Numbered from the stretch's first letter, positions 1 to 8,807 are shown. The stretch: 64,000 nt of DNA from JACVRW01 sp963825345 (GCA_963825345.1 CAWGSQ010000006.1:124001-188000), one strand, 5' to 3'. Translations and numbers: made by a program. The notes: a model not told the origin generated them from the sequence alone.

Positions 1-22
1 CGCCACCTGTACCGCGAGCACG

Positions 23-1558
23 ATGCCCAACAGCTTCACAGAGCCGATTGTGCCGGGTAGGCTGCCCGTCGTGGGGCAGCAGGGACATAAGGACCGCCTG
101 AGCGCGATCGACGCTTCGTTTTTGCACCAGGAGAAGCAGTCGTCGCACATGCACGTTGGCGCGCTGGCCGTGTTCGAGGGACCGCCGCCCGCACGTGAGG
201 ACTTCTGCGGTCACCTGGAGGCGCGTCTCGGGCGCGTGCCGCGCTACCGCCAGAAGCTCGCGTTCCCGCCGCTCGAGACCGGCCGGCCGTTCTGGGTCGA
301 CGACCCGACCTTCAACCTCGACTACCACGTGCGCCACACCGCCCTGCCGAAGCCCGGCAGTGACGACCAGCTTCGCCAGCTCGTGGGACGGATCTTCTCG
401 CAGCGGCTCGACCGCTCGAAGCCGCTCTGGGAGATCTGGATCGTGCAGGGGCTCGAGGGCGGCCGGTTCGCGCTGGTCTCGAAGACCCACCATGCGCTCG
501 TGGACGGCGTCTCGGGCGTGGACATCGCAACCGTCCTGTTCGACCTCTCGCCGGTACCGGCCGAGCCCGAGCCCGCCGAGGTCGAGGACCGCTGGATGCC
601 CGCCCCCGAGCCCTCCGACGTCGAGCTGATGGCAGAGGGCGTGGCCAGCCTGGTGCGCACGCCGTTCGGTCTCGCCGGGCGGGCGCTCGGCGCCCTCCAG
701 CATCCCGGCGACACGATCGAGCGCGTACGCGAGGCCGCCGAGGGCCTCGGCGAGGTGGTGTGGGCCGGGATGAACCCCGCGCCCGACGTGCCGCTCAACG
801 TGCCGATCGGCCCGCACCGGCGCGTGCGCTGGCTCCAGAACCGCCTGTCCGACTTCAAGGAGATCAAGAACGCGCTCGGCGGAACCGTGAACGACGCGGT
901 GCTCGCGGTCGTGGCGGGAGCTCTCCGCCGCTGGCTGCGTGATCGCGGGGTGCGCACAGAGGGCACGGAGCTGCGCGCACTCGTGCCCGTGTCAATCCGC
1001 TCGGACGACGAGAAGGGCTCACTCGGCAACCGCATCGCCGCAATGCGCGGGCCGCTGCCGGTGTACGTGGACGATCCGGTGGAGCGGCTGCGTGTGGTGC
1101 AGCAAGGCATGGGCGAGCTGAAGGAGTCGAAGCAGGCGCTCGGCGCCGAGGTGATCGCCGGCCTCACGGATTTCGCGCCACCCACCCTGCTCGCCCAGGC
1201 GTCGCGGCTCAACTTCTCCACGAGGCTCTTCAACCTGATCGTGACGAACGTGCCCGGCCCGCAGTTCCCGCTCTACCTGCTCGGCCGTGAGATGCAGGAG
1301 ATCGTGCCGATCGCGTTCCTGCCCGAGAACCACGCGCTCGCCATCGCGATCATGAGCTACAACGGCAAGGTCGACTTCGGCCTGCTCGCCGACTACGACG
1401 CCATGCCCGACCTCGACGCCTTCGCGGACCACCTCGAGGAGTCGCTCGACGAGCTGCTGGCGGCGGCGCGAAAGGCCGGCAAGGCCAGTGCCCGCTCGAA
1501 CGGGAGCAAGAAGGACGGAACTCCCGGCACGGCAAGAAAGAAGACACCGGCCTCCTGA
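23..1558 (+). CDS. wax ester synthase / diacylglycerol acyltransferase (WS/DGAT)
   Basis: Acyltransferase that joins acyl-CoA to a fatty alcohol or diacylglycerol, making wax esters or triacylglycerol for storage at the membrane. The catalytic motif HHxxxDG is seen as HHALVDG at residues 156-162, and the typical N-terminal block LSAIDASFLHQE lies at about residues 26-37. The 511 residues fit the family. The last ~25 residues are Lys/Ser/Gly-rich low complexity. The ATG at 23 has no clear ribosome site; a GTG at 71, just before the conserved block, is an equally good start. The stop overlaps the next ATG by one base (TGATG), so translation with the downstream hydrolase is probably coupled. Substrate choice cannot be read from sequence. 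Confidence 0.92.
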   Translation: MPNSFTEPIVPGRLPVVGQQGHKDRLSAIDASFLHQEKQSSHMHVGALAVFEGPPPAREDFCGHLEARLGRVPRYRQKLAFPPLETGRPFWVDDPTFNLDYHVRHTALPKPGSDDQLRQLVGRIFSQRLDRSKPLWEIWIVQGLEGGRFALVSKTHHALVDGVSGVDIATVLFDLSPVPAEPEPAEVEDRWMPAPEPSDVELMAEGVASLVRTPFGLAGRALGALQHPGDTIERVREAAEGLGEVVWAGMNPAPDVPLNVPIGPHRRVRWLQNRLSDFKEIKNALGGTVNDAVLAVVAGALRRWLRDRGVRTEGTELRALVPVSIRSDDEKGSLGNRIAAMRGPLPVYVDDPVERLRVVQQGMGELKESKQALGAEVIAGLTDFAPPTLLAQASRLNFSTRLFNLIVTNVPGPQFPLYLLGREMQEIVPIAFLPENHALAIAIMSYNGKVDFGLLADYDAMPDLDAFADHLEESLDELLAAARKAGKASARSNGSKKDGTPGTARKKTPAS

Positions 1559-3303
1559 TGCGCCATCGGCTCGCCGTTCCCCTGGCCCTCGCGGTCGCGG
1601 GTCTCCTTGCGCCCGCCGCCCAGGCGGCGCCGCCCAACCCGTTCGGCCATGTGTGTGGGCCCCAGGACGGCGTGGTGTTCTGCCCAACGGCCACCGACGT
1701 GGAGCGCGTGCCGAGCTTCGACGGAGTCCCTCTCGACGTGGACGTGACCCTGCCCGCCAGCGGCGACGGCCCGTTCCCGACGATCGTGATGATGCACGGC
1801 TACGGCGGCAGCAAGACGTCCTTCGAGGGCCTCCTGTCCGAGGAGCCGAGCTACAACAACATCTTCTACGCCCGGCAGGGCTACGCCGTCGTCAACTACT
1901 CGGCGCGCGGGTTCGGCCGCTCGTGCGGCAGGCCCGACTCGCGCACGAGCCCGGCCTGCGACGCCGGCTGGATCCATCTGACCGACCATCGCTACGAGGC
2001 GCGCGACACCCAGCACCTGGTCGGCCTCCTGGTCGACCAGGGTGTTGCGAAGGCCGACGCGCTCGGCGTGACCGGCGTCTCCTACGGCGGGATCCAGAGC
2101 CTGAACCTGGCGCGGCTGCGCGACCGCATCCGCCTGCCCGACGGCTCCTTCCAGGGCTGGACGAGCCCGAACGGCACACCGCTCAAGATCGCCGCGGCGT
2201 ACGCGCGCTGGCCCGGCTCGGACCTCACCTACGCCCTCCAGCCAAACGGGCGCTTCCTCGACTTCCGCACCCCGAGGCCGAGCCAGAGCATCCGGCCCGG
2301 CGGGGTGATGAAGAAGAGCTACAACGACGTCCTCTACGCCAGCGGGAACGCGACCGGCTTCTACGCGCCGCAGGGCGGCGCGTTCAGCTCCGACATCACG
2401 ACCTGGAAGGAGCTCGCGGACCGAGGCGAACCGGCCCGCCCCGATGCCCTCGCAGTGGGCACGGAGCTCACGGGCTTCCACAGCTGGGCGGGCCTCACGG
2501 GCCCAAGCGCGGCGCTGATCGTGCAGAACGGCTGGACCGATGACCTCTTCCCGGCCCCGGAGGCGCTGCGGGTGTACCGGACATTCCAGGGAGCGCCGGG
2601 CGCAGGCATCTCGCTCCAGCTCGCGGATCTCGGTCATCCCCGCGGGGCGAACGATCCGGGCGAGAACACCGCGATGGCGCGACAGGGCGCCGACTTCTTC
2701 GCCGCATACCTCAAGGGTCAGGGCAAGGCTCCGGCGCACGGCAGCGTGCTCGCCTACTCGCAGACCTGCCCGCGCGTCGCGCCGGGCGGCGGCCGCTTCA
2801 GGGCCGCGAACTGGGAGCGCCTGCACCCCAAAACCGTGACGATGCGCCATCGCGGGCCGCAGAGGATGAACTCACGCGGCGGCAACCCGGCCACGGCAGC
2901 GGCGTTCGACCCGCTCGGCGCGCCGTCGTGCAAGACGGTCCGAGCCGAGCGCGCCAAGGGCACCGCCGTGATCCAGCGCCGCTTCGCAAAGCCCTTCACG
3001 ATGCTCGGGATGCCCATCGTGCAGGCGCAGATCCGAACGAAGGGCCGCGGGGGCCTCATCGCGGCGCGGCTGTGGGACGTGCATCGCGGCAAGCAGATGC
3101 TGGTCTCGCGCGGGGTGTACCGGCTTAAGGACAACCAGCGCGGGAAGCTGCTCTTCCAGCTGTTCGGGAATGCCTGGCGGTTTGCTCGCGGACACACCGC
3201 GAAGCTCGAGCTGGTCGGGAACGACGCGCCGTACCTGCGCACGAGCAACTTCAAGTTCGCTGTCACGTTCTCGCGTACGCGGGTAGACCTACCGGGCCGG
3301 TGA
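1558..3303 (+). CDS. secreted CocE/NonD-family alpha/beta hydrolase
   Basis: Predicted exported serine hydrolase of the X-Pro dipeptidyl-peptidase/CocE group. A signal peptide covers residues 1-23, ending AAQA. An alpha/beta-hydrolase core follows, with strand/oxyanion motif MMHGYGGSK and nucleophile elbow GVSYGG near residue 180. The C-terminal ~200 residues resemble the beta-sandwich domain usual in this family. Family members cleave esters, amides or X-Pro peptides; the real substrate is unknown. It lies between the WS/DGAT gene (1-bp overlap) and another hydrolase (GTGA overlap), suggesting one operon for lipid or ester turnover. Confidence 0.85.
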   Translation: MRHRLAVPLALAVAGLLAPAAQAAPPNPFGHVCGPQDGVVFCPTATDVERVPSFDGVPLDVDVTLPASGDGPFPTIVMMHGYGGSKTSFEGLLSEEPSYNNIFYARQGYAVVNYSARGFGRSCGRPDSRTSPACDAGWIHLTDHRYEARDTQHLVGLLVDQGVAKADALGVTGVSYGGIQSLNLARLRDRIRLPDGSFQGWTSPNGTPLKIAAAYARWPGSDLTYALQPNGRFLDFRTPRPSQSIRPGGVMKKSYNDVLYASGNATGFYAPQGGAFSSDITTWKELADRGEPARPDALAVGTELTGFHSWAGLTGPSAALIVQNGWTDDLFPAPEALRVYRTFQGAPGAGISLQLADLGHPRGANDPGENTAMARQGADFFAAYLKGQGKAPAHGSVLAYSQTCPRVAPGGGRFRAANWERLHPKTVTMRHRGPQRMNSRGGNPATAAAFDPLGAPSCKTVRAERAKGTAVIQRRFAKPFTMLGMPIVQAQIRTKGRGGLIAARLWDVHRGKQMLVSRGVYRLKDNQRGKLLFQLFGNAWRFARGHTAKLELVGNDAPYLRTSNFKFAVTFSRTRVDLPGR

Positions 3304-4184
3304 CCGAAGAGCGCGCGAAGGTCGGTGAGCTGGAGCTCGCCTACGAGAGGATCGGCGATCCCGCCGATCCGACGCTCCTGCTCGTGATGGGGCTGGGGAT
3401 GCAGCTGATCCACTGGGACCTGGAGTTCTGCGAGGGCCTCGCGGAGCGCGGCTTCCACGTGATCCGCTTCGACAACCGCGACGCGGGCCTGTCCACGAAG
3501 ATCGACGCGCCGGTGCCGAACGTGATGAAGGCCATGGCGGGCCTCCCGATCAGGGCGCCCTACCTGCTCGAGGACATGGCGAACGACAGCTTCGGCCTGC
3601 TCGACCAGCTCGGGATCGAGCGCGCGCACGTGACCGGCGTGTCGATGGGCGGCATGATCGCCCAGACCATGGCGATCACCCGGCCGGAGCGGGTCCTGTC
3701 GCTCGGCTCGATGCTCTCCACCACCGGGGACCGCCGCGTGGGCACGCCAAAGCTCCGCGTGTGGAGCGTGCTCATGCGGCGAGCGCCGCAGAACCGCGAC
3801 GCCTACATCGACTACTTCGTGCGCGTGTTCCGGATGATCGGTTCGCCGCACTATCCCGTGGACGAGGAGCGCATGCGCGAGCGCGCCGCCGAGACGTACG
3901 ACCGCTGCCACAACCCGGCCGGCACCGCCCGCCAGCTAGCGGCGATCCTCGCGTCCGGCTCGCGCACCTCCGGGCTGCGGAAGCTGGGCGTTCCGACGGT
4001 GGTGGTACACGGGAAGGACGACCCGCTCGTGCCCTTCCGCGCGGGCGCCGCCACGGCCAGGGCCATTCCCGACGCCGAGCTGGTCGCGATCCCCGGGATG
4101 GGGCACGACCTGCCGCGCGAGCTGTGGCCGCGCATCACGGATGCGCTGGTGGCGAACTCGGAGCGGGCCATGGCACGCGTCTAA
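3300..4184 (+). CDS. cytoplasmic alpha/beta-fold hydrolase
   Basis: An alpha/beta hydrolase of 294 residues with nucleophile elbow GVSMGG, an acid in HGKDDPLVP and the histidine in GMGHDLP, so a complete Ser-Asp-His triad. No signal peptide is seen. The start is GTG overlapping the upstream stop (GTGA), which makes translational coupling likely. The sequence resembles aclacinomycin-methylesterase-like and non-haem peroxidase-type hydrolases, but substrate cannot be assigned. Its stop overlaps the stop of the convergent lipoate-ligase-like gene by four bases. Confidence 0.85.
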   Translation: MTEERAKVGELELAYERIGDPADPTLLLVMGLGMQLIHWDLEFCEGLAERGFHVIRFDNRDAGLSTKIDAPVPNVMKAMAGLPIRAPYLLEDMANDSFGLLDQLGIERAHVTGVSMGGMIAQTMAITRPERVLSLGSMLSTTGDRRVGTPKLRVWSVLMRRAPQNRDAYIDYFVRVFRMIGSPHYPVDEERMRERAAETYDRCHNPAGTARQLAAILASGSRTSGLRKLGVPTVVVHGKDDPLVPFRAGAATARAIPDAELVAIPGMGHDLPRELWPRITDALVANSERAMARV

Positions 4185-4927
4185 ACGCGGTGCTCGGGCG
4201 CGAGCTCGCGCGCGAGAGCCAGCGTGGCGTCGTCGAGCCAGGCCTCGACCAGCTCGTAGTCGCGGGCGTACTCCGCGAGCACCGCCTCGCGCACCGCGTC
4301 CCAGCTCGTGCCCGGGCTCTCCGCCTCCACTGAGCCGGTGACCTCGGGCGCCCATTCGATCCCGAGCGCGTCGTACACCGGCCGCAGCACGTCGTTGATC
4401 CGCCCCTCCCCGCTCACCACGAGGACCACGCCGGTGTGTGACCCGCCGGCCACCACCCGCTGGCCGATCCCGGCGAGCTTCACCGCGCCGCGGGCGTTCA
4501 CGCTGTAGCGGCCGGGGCAGTACTCGCCCGGCACCTCCCCCACTCGCGCGTCCACGCCGAGCGTCCCGAGGGCGCGCGCCAGCCGGCCGGCCGTGCGCTC
4601 GAAGCGCTCGTGGATGCCATTGCGCGGCTCCTCCTCGGGAAGGGCATGGCCGATCTCCATCGTCCCGTCGTGGAAGACCGCGGCGCGCCCGCCGGCCAGC
4701 CGAAGCGTGGCGTGGAACCCGTGCGCGCGGGCCGCGCGCGCGGCATCGTCGTAGCCCTCGGCCACCGCGTCGCGCTTGGCGAAGACCACGGTCGTGCCGG
4801 GCCGGGCGATGCGAAGCGTCTCCGGAAGCTCGCCGTCCGCCACGCGCAGCATCACCGCGCGCGAGACCGCGGCGTCGAGCGCCGGGTCGTGTTCGAAGGA
4901 GTCGTGGAGGACCTGGAGCGACCGCAC
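4181..4927 (-). CDS. lipoate-protein ligase A / octanoyltransferase-like protein
   Basis: Member of the biotin/lipoate A/B transferase fold, which attaches lipoyl or octanoyl groups to a lysine on carrier proteins of 2-oxoacid dehydrogenases or the glycine cleavage system. The loop RLAGGRAAVFHDG corresponds to the family's R-x-(S/T)GG-x3-H motif, and VKLAGIGQR contains the invariant lysine. The 248 residues fit the catalytic domain without the accessory C-terminal domain of E. coli LplA. GTG start; eight bases downstream of the diguanylate cyclase stop, so probably co-transcribed with it. Ligase versus LipM-type octanoyltransferase activity cannot be separated here. Confidence 0.82.
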   Translation of the reverse strand: MRSLQVLHDSFEHDPALDAAVSRAVMLRVADGELPETLRIARPGTTVVFAKRDAVAEGYDDAARAARAHGFHATLRLAGGRAAVFHDGTMEIGHALPEEEPRNGIHERFERTAGRLARALGTLGVDARVGEVPGEYCPGRYSVNARGAVKLAGIGQRVVAGGSHTGVVLVVSGEGRINDVLRPVYDALGIEWAPEVTGSVEAESPGTSWDAVREAVLAEYARDYELVEAWLDDATLALARELAPEHRV

Positions 4928-4935
4928 GCGGCGAA

Positions 4936-5970
4936 CTATGCCGCGAGGTCCCGGGCCCAGTCGAGCGCCGACACCGCCCGGTCCTTGCCGGTGAGCTTCG
5001 CGCCGCGCAGGCAGAAGTCGGCGGCGGCAATCAGCTCGTCCACCGACTGGCCGTCATCCGGGTAGATCACCCAGCCGATGCTCGCGGTGAGCGAGACATC
5101 CATGTGCTCGAGGCGGCGCAGCGAGGAAAGCGTCCGCGCTGCGAGGGCGTGCATCGCCCGCGGCGAGGCGTCGGGCGCCAGGATCGCGAACTCGTCGCCG
5201 CCGAGCCGTGCGACCACGTCGTCCGGGCGCACCGAGCGGCGCAGTCGAGCGGCGGCGTCGCACAGCACGGCGTCGCCGGCCGGATAGCCGTGGGCGGTGT
5301 TCACGTCCTTGAAGCCGTCGAGGTCCACGAGGAGCAGCCCGGTGGCTGACTCGAGCTGGAGCTCCGCCTCGAGCCAGTCGACCATCGCGCGCCGGTTGGG
5401 CAGCTCGGTGAGCGGGTCGAGCAGCGCCAGCGCCTCGGCCTGCTCGCGCAGGCTCACGAGCAGCTCCTTGCCCTTCATGATCAGGTGGCCGAGCACGAGG
5501 TATGCGGGGCAGACCACGATCAGCTCCCCGATGTACCCCTGCTCGACGGCACCGCTGTCGTAGAGCAGCGGCGCGAGAGCGATCGGCACGCAGCTCAGCA
5601 CGTAGGGGACCGCGTCATGGCGCTGGTAGAAGTACGCCGCGTAGACCACCAGGAAGAACAGGTAGAAGCGCGCCGGCGAGTCCGCGCCGCCGGTGGCGGC
5701 CATCACGCCGGTCACGAAGACGATCGAGCCGACCGCGGGCGCGTGCCAGAACCAGGTCCCGTGCTCCTCAGGCCGGGCGAGCGTCACACAGAAGAGGCCC
5801 CACGCGATGCAGCCGCCTGCGAGGGCCACCACCCAGCCGAGGTGGGAGTCCTCCACGCCCGGGATGAGCAGCAGGACCAGAGCGCAGACGCCGGCCGTGA
5901 GAAAAAGCACACCCGCCAGCCTTCCGGCGAGATTCCGCTCCTCCTCGACGTTGTGGGTCCGAGTCGCCAA
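4936..5970 (-). CDS. membrane diguanylate cyclase (GGDEF)
   Basis: Makes cyclic di-GMP from two GTP. Residues about 15-165 contain six or so hydrophobic segments forming a membrane sensor-like region. A short linker leads to a GGDEF domain with an intact active site GGDEF at 257-261. The allosteric inhibitory site RxxD is present (RPDD, 248-251) at the correct five-residue spacing, so product inhibition is likely. No EAL domain. The start is TTG at 5970. A strong hairpin lies immediately upstream (5976-6017). The signal sensed is unknown. Confidence 0.9.
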   Translation of the reverse strand: MATRTHNVEEERNLAGRLAGVLFLTAGVCALVLLLIPGVEDSHLGWVVALAGGCIAWGLFCVTLARPEEHGTWFWHAPAVGSIVFVTGVMAATGGADSPARFYLFFLVVYAAYFYQRHDAVPYVLSCVPIALAPLLYDSGAVEQGYIGELIVVCPAYLVLGHLIMKGKELLVSLREQAEALALLDPLTELPNRRAMVDWLEAELQLESATGLLLVDLDGFKDVNTAHGYPAGDAVLCDAAARLRRSVRPDDVVARLGGDEFAILAPDASPRAMHALAARTLSSLRRLEHMDVSLTASIGWVIYPDDGQSVDELIAAADFCLRGAKLTGKDRAVSALDWARDLAA

Positions 5971-5975
5971 GCTTG

Positions 5976-6017
5976 CTGCCGCCCTCAGTCAGGAAATCGC
6001 TGAGGGTTTATCGGCAG
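5976..6017 (-). terminator. two-step hairpin between SufT and diguanylate cyclase genes
   Basis: CTGCCG (5976-5981) pairs with CGGCAG (6012-6017), and the inner arm CCCTCAG (5982-5988) pairs perfectly with CTGAGGG (6000-6006) around an 11-base loop. It sits after the SufT stop and only six bases before the TTG of the cyclase. It may terminate the SufT transcript or act in the cyclase leader; there is no T-run on the minus strand. Confidence 0.45.
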
Positions 6018-6029
6018 TTCAGAAGGGCG

Positions 6030-6332
6030 TCAGTAGCCGAGCGCGAACTTGGCCTCTTCGCTCATCATGTCCGGCGTCCAGGCGGGCGTGAAGGTCATCT
6101 TGGAGTGCACGGCGCTCACGCCGTCGAGCTCGCTCACGAACTCCTCGATCTGCTCCGACACCTGAGGCCCGATCGGGCAGCCGGGGGACGTGAGCGTGAA
6201 GTTCACGAACACCTCGCTGTCCTCGATCTCGACGCTGTAGATCAAACCGAGCTCCACGAAGTCGAGCCCGAGCTCCGGGTCGATCACGTTCGTGAGCGCT
6301 TCCTGGACGTCGTCCACGGTCAAAGTTGCCAT
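6030..6332 (-). CDS. sufT: MIP18/SufT family Fe-S assembly protein (DUF59)
   Basis: A 100-residue protein of the DUF59/SufT (PaaD/MIP18) family that helps mature iron-sulfur proteins. The conserved DPELGLDFVELGLIY segment near residues 18-32 carries the DPE motif, TSPGCP holds the conserved cysteine, and PAWTPDMMSEEA is the usual C-terminal motif. ATG start. In many actinobacteria this gene ends the suf operon, but here it stands alone, divergent from fxsA with 25 bp between starts. Confidence 0.9.
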   Translation of the reverse strand: MATLTVDDVQEALTNVIDPELGLDFVELGLIYSVEIEDSEVFVNFTLTSPGCPIGPQVSEQIEEFVSELDGVSAVHSKMTFTPAWTPDMMSEEAKFALGY

Positions 6333-6357
6333 GACACGAGGATAGTAGGGTCAGGCC

Positions 6358-6813
6358 GTGCCTCTCTGGGCTCTGGCACTCCTCTTTCTGATCGTCCCGC
6401 TCGCGGAGCTGTACGTGATCCTGAAGGTGGGCGACACCATCGGGATCTGGTGGACGATCACGCTTCTGGTGGCCGATTCGCTGCTCGGCTCGTGGCTGCT
6501 CAGAAGCCAGGGCCGGGCGGTGTGGCGCCGGTTCAACGAGATCCTGGCGCAGGGCAGGGTGCCGCACCGCGAGGTCGTGGACGGCGTGCTCGTGATCTTC
6601 GGCGGCGCCTTCCTGATCACGCCCGGATTCCTCACCGACATCGTCGGTTTGTTCCTGCTTATCCCGCCCACGCGCGCGATCGCGCGCCGCATGCTCATGC
6701 GACGCATGGGCCAGGGCGTCGTTGCAGCGAGCACGCGCCCGCGCCCCGACTTCGACGTCGAGGGCAGCGCCCACGAGTACGACGACGAGGTCCCGCGGGG
6801 ACTCGAGCGGTGA
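6358..6813 (+). CDS. fxsA: FxsA family membrane protein
   Basis: A small membrane protein (151 residues) with three or four hydrophobic stretches, including VPLAELYVILKVGD near the N terminus and the characteristic ITPGFLTDIVGLFLLIPPTR segment. FxsA of E. coli is named for its effect on phage F exclusion; the biochemical role is unknown. GTG start at 6358. The C-terminal tail (from about 120) is hydrophilic and acidic. The stop overlaps the next GTG (GTGA), so it is coupled to the next two genes. Confidence 0.88.
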   Translation: MPLWALALLFLIVPLAELYVILKVGDTIGIWWTITLLVADSLLGSWLLRSQGRAVWRRFNEILAQGRVPHREVVDGVLVIFGGAFLITPGFLTDIVGLFLLIPPTRAIARRMLMRRMGQGVVAASTRPRPDFDVEGSAHEYDDEVPRGLER

Positions 6814-7517
6814 GCGCTCCGGCGCTCGCGCTGTCCTTCTTCGACGCCGCCCACGACATCCACGGGACGGCGCGAGCGGGCGTGACGATCCTGTTCGAGG
6901 GCCGCACGCCCGAGGCGCTGCCAGAGGGCCCGGCAATCGAGCGCAGCGGCGAGGGCTGGCACGCCGAGCTGCCCGGCAAGCTGGCGCTCGAGCTCGAGCC
7001 GGTGGCGGCGGAGGCGGACCTCGGCGACGTGCGGGCGCAGGTCGTGCGGGTGCGCGGCGAGGCGGCCGGCCGCCGCGTGGACGGCATGGGCACGCTCTCG
7101 GAGACACGCGTGGCGCCGCGCTGGGAGGAGCTCGACGCTATGCGCAGCATCTCCGCGCTTGTGGACGAGCAGCATGCCCTGCTCGTGCTCGCGCGCCGCC
7201 CGCGCGGTGCTGTGGGTCACGGCGACGAGGAGGTCACGGCACGGCTGATCGAGGACGACGCGGTGCTGGAGGTGGAGGACGCGCGTATCTCGACCGTCTA
7301 CTACGGCGACGGCCGCCAGCGCAGCGCGGGCCTCGAGCTGTGGATCCCCGGCGAGGAGTACCCGCGCCGGGGCTCGGGGCAGGTGATCGCCGGCTCCTCG
7401 CTGGACCTCGACGGCCTCCAGGTGCACGCCGCCGTATTCCGCTGGCGCCTGGACGGCCGCGAAGGAATCGGCGCCTACGAGCTGATGCTGCGCAGAGAGC
7501 CACCCGCCGCGGCGTGA
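6810..7517 (+). CDS. hypothetical protein, soluble, beta-rich
   Basis: A 235-residue protein that I do not recognise. It begins with GTG overlapping the fxsA stop (GTGA) and ends overlapping the HAD gene start (GTGA), which strongly supports this reading frame. No signal peptide or membrane segment. Composition is acidic with alternating hydrophobic residues typical of beta sheet (for example the stretches around GVTILFEG and STVYYGDG). Its job is unknown; the tight coupling suggests co-expression with fxsA and a HAD phosphatase. Confidence 0.75.
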   Translation: MSAPALALSFFDAAHDIHGTARAGVTILFEGRTPEALPEGPAIERSGEGWHAELPGKLALELEPVAAEADLGDVRAQVVRVRGEAAGRRVDGMGTLSETRVAPRWEELDAMRSISALVDEQHALLVLARRPRGAVGHGDEEVTARLIEDDAVLEVEDARISTVYYGDGRQRSAGLELWIPGEEYPRRGSGQVIAGSSLDLDGLQVHAAVFRWRLDGREGIGAYELMLRREPPAAA

Positions 7518-8137
7518 GAAGCGTCCTGATCAGCGACTTCGGCGGCGTTCTCACGACGCCGCTTCAGGAGGGCTTCCTCGCCTACCAGGAGGAGTCCGGC
7601 GTATCGCTGGAGCAGCTCGGCACGGCGATGGGCCGCGCGGCCGAGGAGCACGGTGACCATCCGCTGTTCGTGCTCGAGCGCGGGGAGATCACTGAGGCCG
7701 AGTTCCGCGACCGGATCGAGCGGCATCTCGAGGACGGGTTCGACCTCGCGCGGCTGCGCGCCCTCTACTTCGAGCGCCTCGCGCCGAACCAGGACATGAT
7801 CGAGTACATCGGCGAGCTCCGCGGGCGCGGCCTGCGGGCGGCGCTGCTCACGAACAACGTGCGCGAGTGGGAGCCGCTCTGGCGCGCGAAACTGCCGGAG
7901 GTCGACGAGCTCTTCGAGGTGATCGTGGACTCCGCCTTCGTGGGCCTTCGCAAGCCCGACCCGGCGATCTACGCGCTCACGCTCGAGCGACTCGGCGGCG
8001 TGAGCCCCGAGGACTGCGTGTTCGTGGACGACCTCGACGTGAACTGCGACGCGGCGCAGGCGCTCGGCATGGCCGCGGTGCGCTTCGTGAGCGCCGAGCA
8101 GGCGATCCCGGAGATCGAGTCAGCGCTGCGGAGCTAG
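7514..8137 (+). CDS. HAD-superfamily hydrolase
   Basis: A HAD-like phosphatase or dehalogenase of 207 residues. Motif I is DFGGVLT with the nucleophile Asp8; as in the YihX/epoxide-hydrolase-N group the second Asp is replaced by Gly. Motif II is LLTNN, motif III the lysine in RKPDPAIY, and motif IV FVDDLDVN. A helical cap lies between motifs I and II. The GTG start overlaps the preceding stop. The 3' end overlaps the convergent TetR gene by 18 bases. Substrate unknown. Confidence 0.88.
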   Translation: MRSVLISDFGGVLTTPLQEGFLAYQEESGVSLEQLGTAMGRAAEEHGDHPLFVLERGEITEAEFRDRIERHLEDGFDLARLRALYFERLAPNQDMIEYIGELRGRGLRAALLTNNVREWEPLWRAKLPEVDELFEVIVDSAFVGLRKPDPAIYALTLERLGGVSPEDCVFVDDLDVNCDAAQALGMAAVRFVSAEQAIPEIESALRS

Positions 8138-8725
8138 GAGCGCCGCCAGCGTGGCGCGCATCGCAGCGCGGGAGCGGTCCTCGCTCAGCCCCTGGTGCGC
8201 ACGCAGCCCTTCCCACGCCGTCCACGCGGACGCCGCCACGAGCGCGGCCACCAGCACACCTCGCTCCCTCTGCTTGATGGTCTCAAGCTCCGGGCGGAAG
8301 ACCCGCTCGACCTCCCGCGCCTTCTGCCTGCGTGTGCCCTTGAGCCAGCTGGCCACCACCTCCGACTCCGGCTCGAGCAGCAGGGCGGCGCGACGCACGG
8401 GCGTGACCTTCTCGAGCAGTCGCCCCCGCTGGGCCACGAAGGCCGCGATCCGCTCCTCCAGGGGCAGCGACACGTCGATCGGGTCGAGCGTCGGAATGAT
8501 GCGCTCGTACTGCTGCACCGCCACGGCCTGGTAGAGCGCCTCACGGTCCGCGAAGTGCTGGAAGAGAGAGCGCTCGGAGACCCCGGCGCGCTCGGCGATC
8601 CGCTCCGCTGTGGGCTGCAGCTGGCCCTCGTAGAGCAGTGCGAGCAGGGCATCCACGAGCGCCTGACGGGTGCGCTCTGCGCGGACCGTACGGCCGTCTC
8701 GCTGCCCCTTGGCCGCCGCATTCAT
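8120..8725 (-). CDS. TetR/AcrR family transcriptional regulator
   Basis: A 201-residue regulator with an N-terminal helix-turn-helix (about residues 20-65, including ERIAERAGVSERSLFQHFADR) and an all-helical ligand domain without recognisable identity. ATG start. It is convergent with the HAD gene and faces the flavin-type oxidoreductase gene across a 181-bp spacer, so neither neighbour is an obvious target; autoregulation is likely for this family but I cannot see a clean operator. Confidence 0.88.
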   Translation of the reverse strand: MNAAAKGQRDGRTVRAERTRQALVDALLALLYEGQLQPTAERIAERAGVSERSLFQHFADREALYQAVAVQQYERIIPTLDPIDVSLPLEERIAAFVAQRGRLLEKVTPVRRAALLLEPESEVVASWLKGTRRQKAREVERVFRPELETIKQRERGVLVAALVAASAWTAWEGLRAHQGLSEDRSRAAMRATLAALLAPQR

Positions 8726-8778
8726 GGGCCTACCCTAGGCTTTTCTTCGCAACGAGCGCGGTCTTTTCAAACGGGGGC

Positions 8779-8807
8779 TTGACGACCTCGGAGAGCCGTG
8801 TTCTACT
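8779..8807 (+). promoter_or_regulatory. candidate promoter in the 8726-8906 spacer, no gene downstream
   Basis: TTGACG (8779-8784) and TCTACT (8802-8807) are separated by 17 bases, a fair sigma-70/HrdB-type match on the plus strand. No plus-strand gene follows; a transcript would run antisense into the 3' end of the oxidoreductase gene at 8907. The rest of this 181-bp spacer shows nothing else I can identify. Confidence 0.3.

Noticed and set aside
1..60. Possible last 19 codons of an upstream gene (frame 1, ending TAG at 58-60)
   Set aside because: Too short to recognise, and the other frames are equally open; it only matters as an argument for the later WS/DGAT start at 71.
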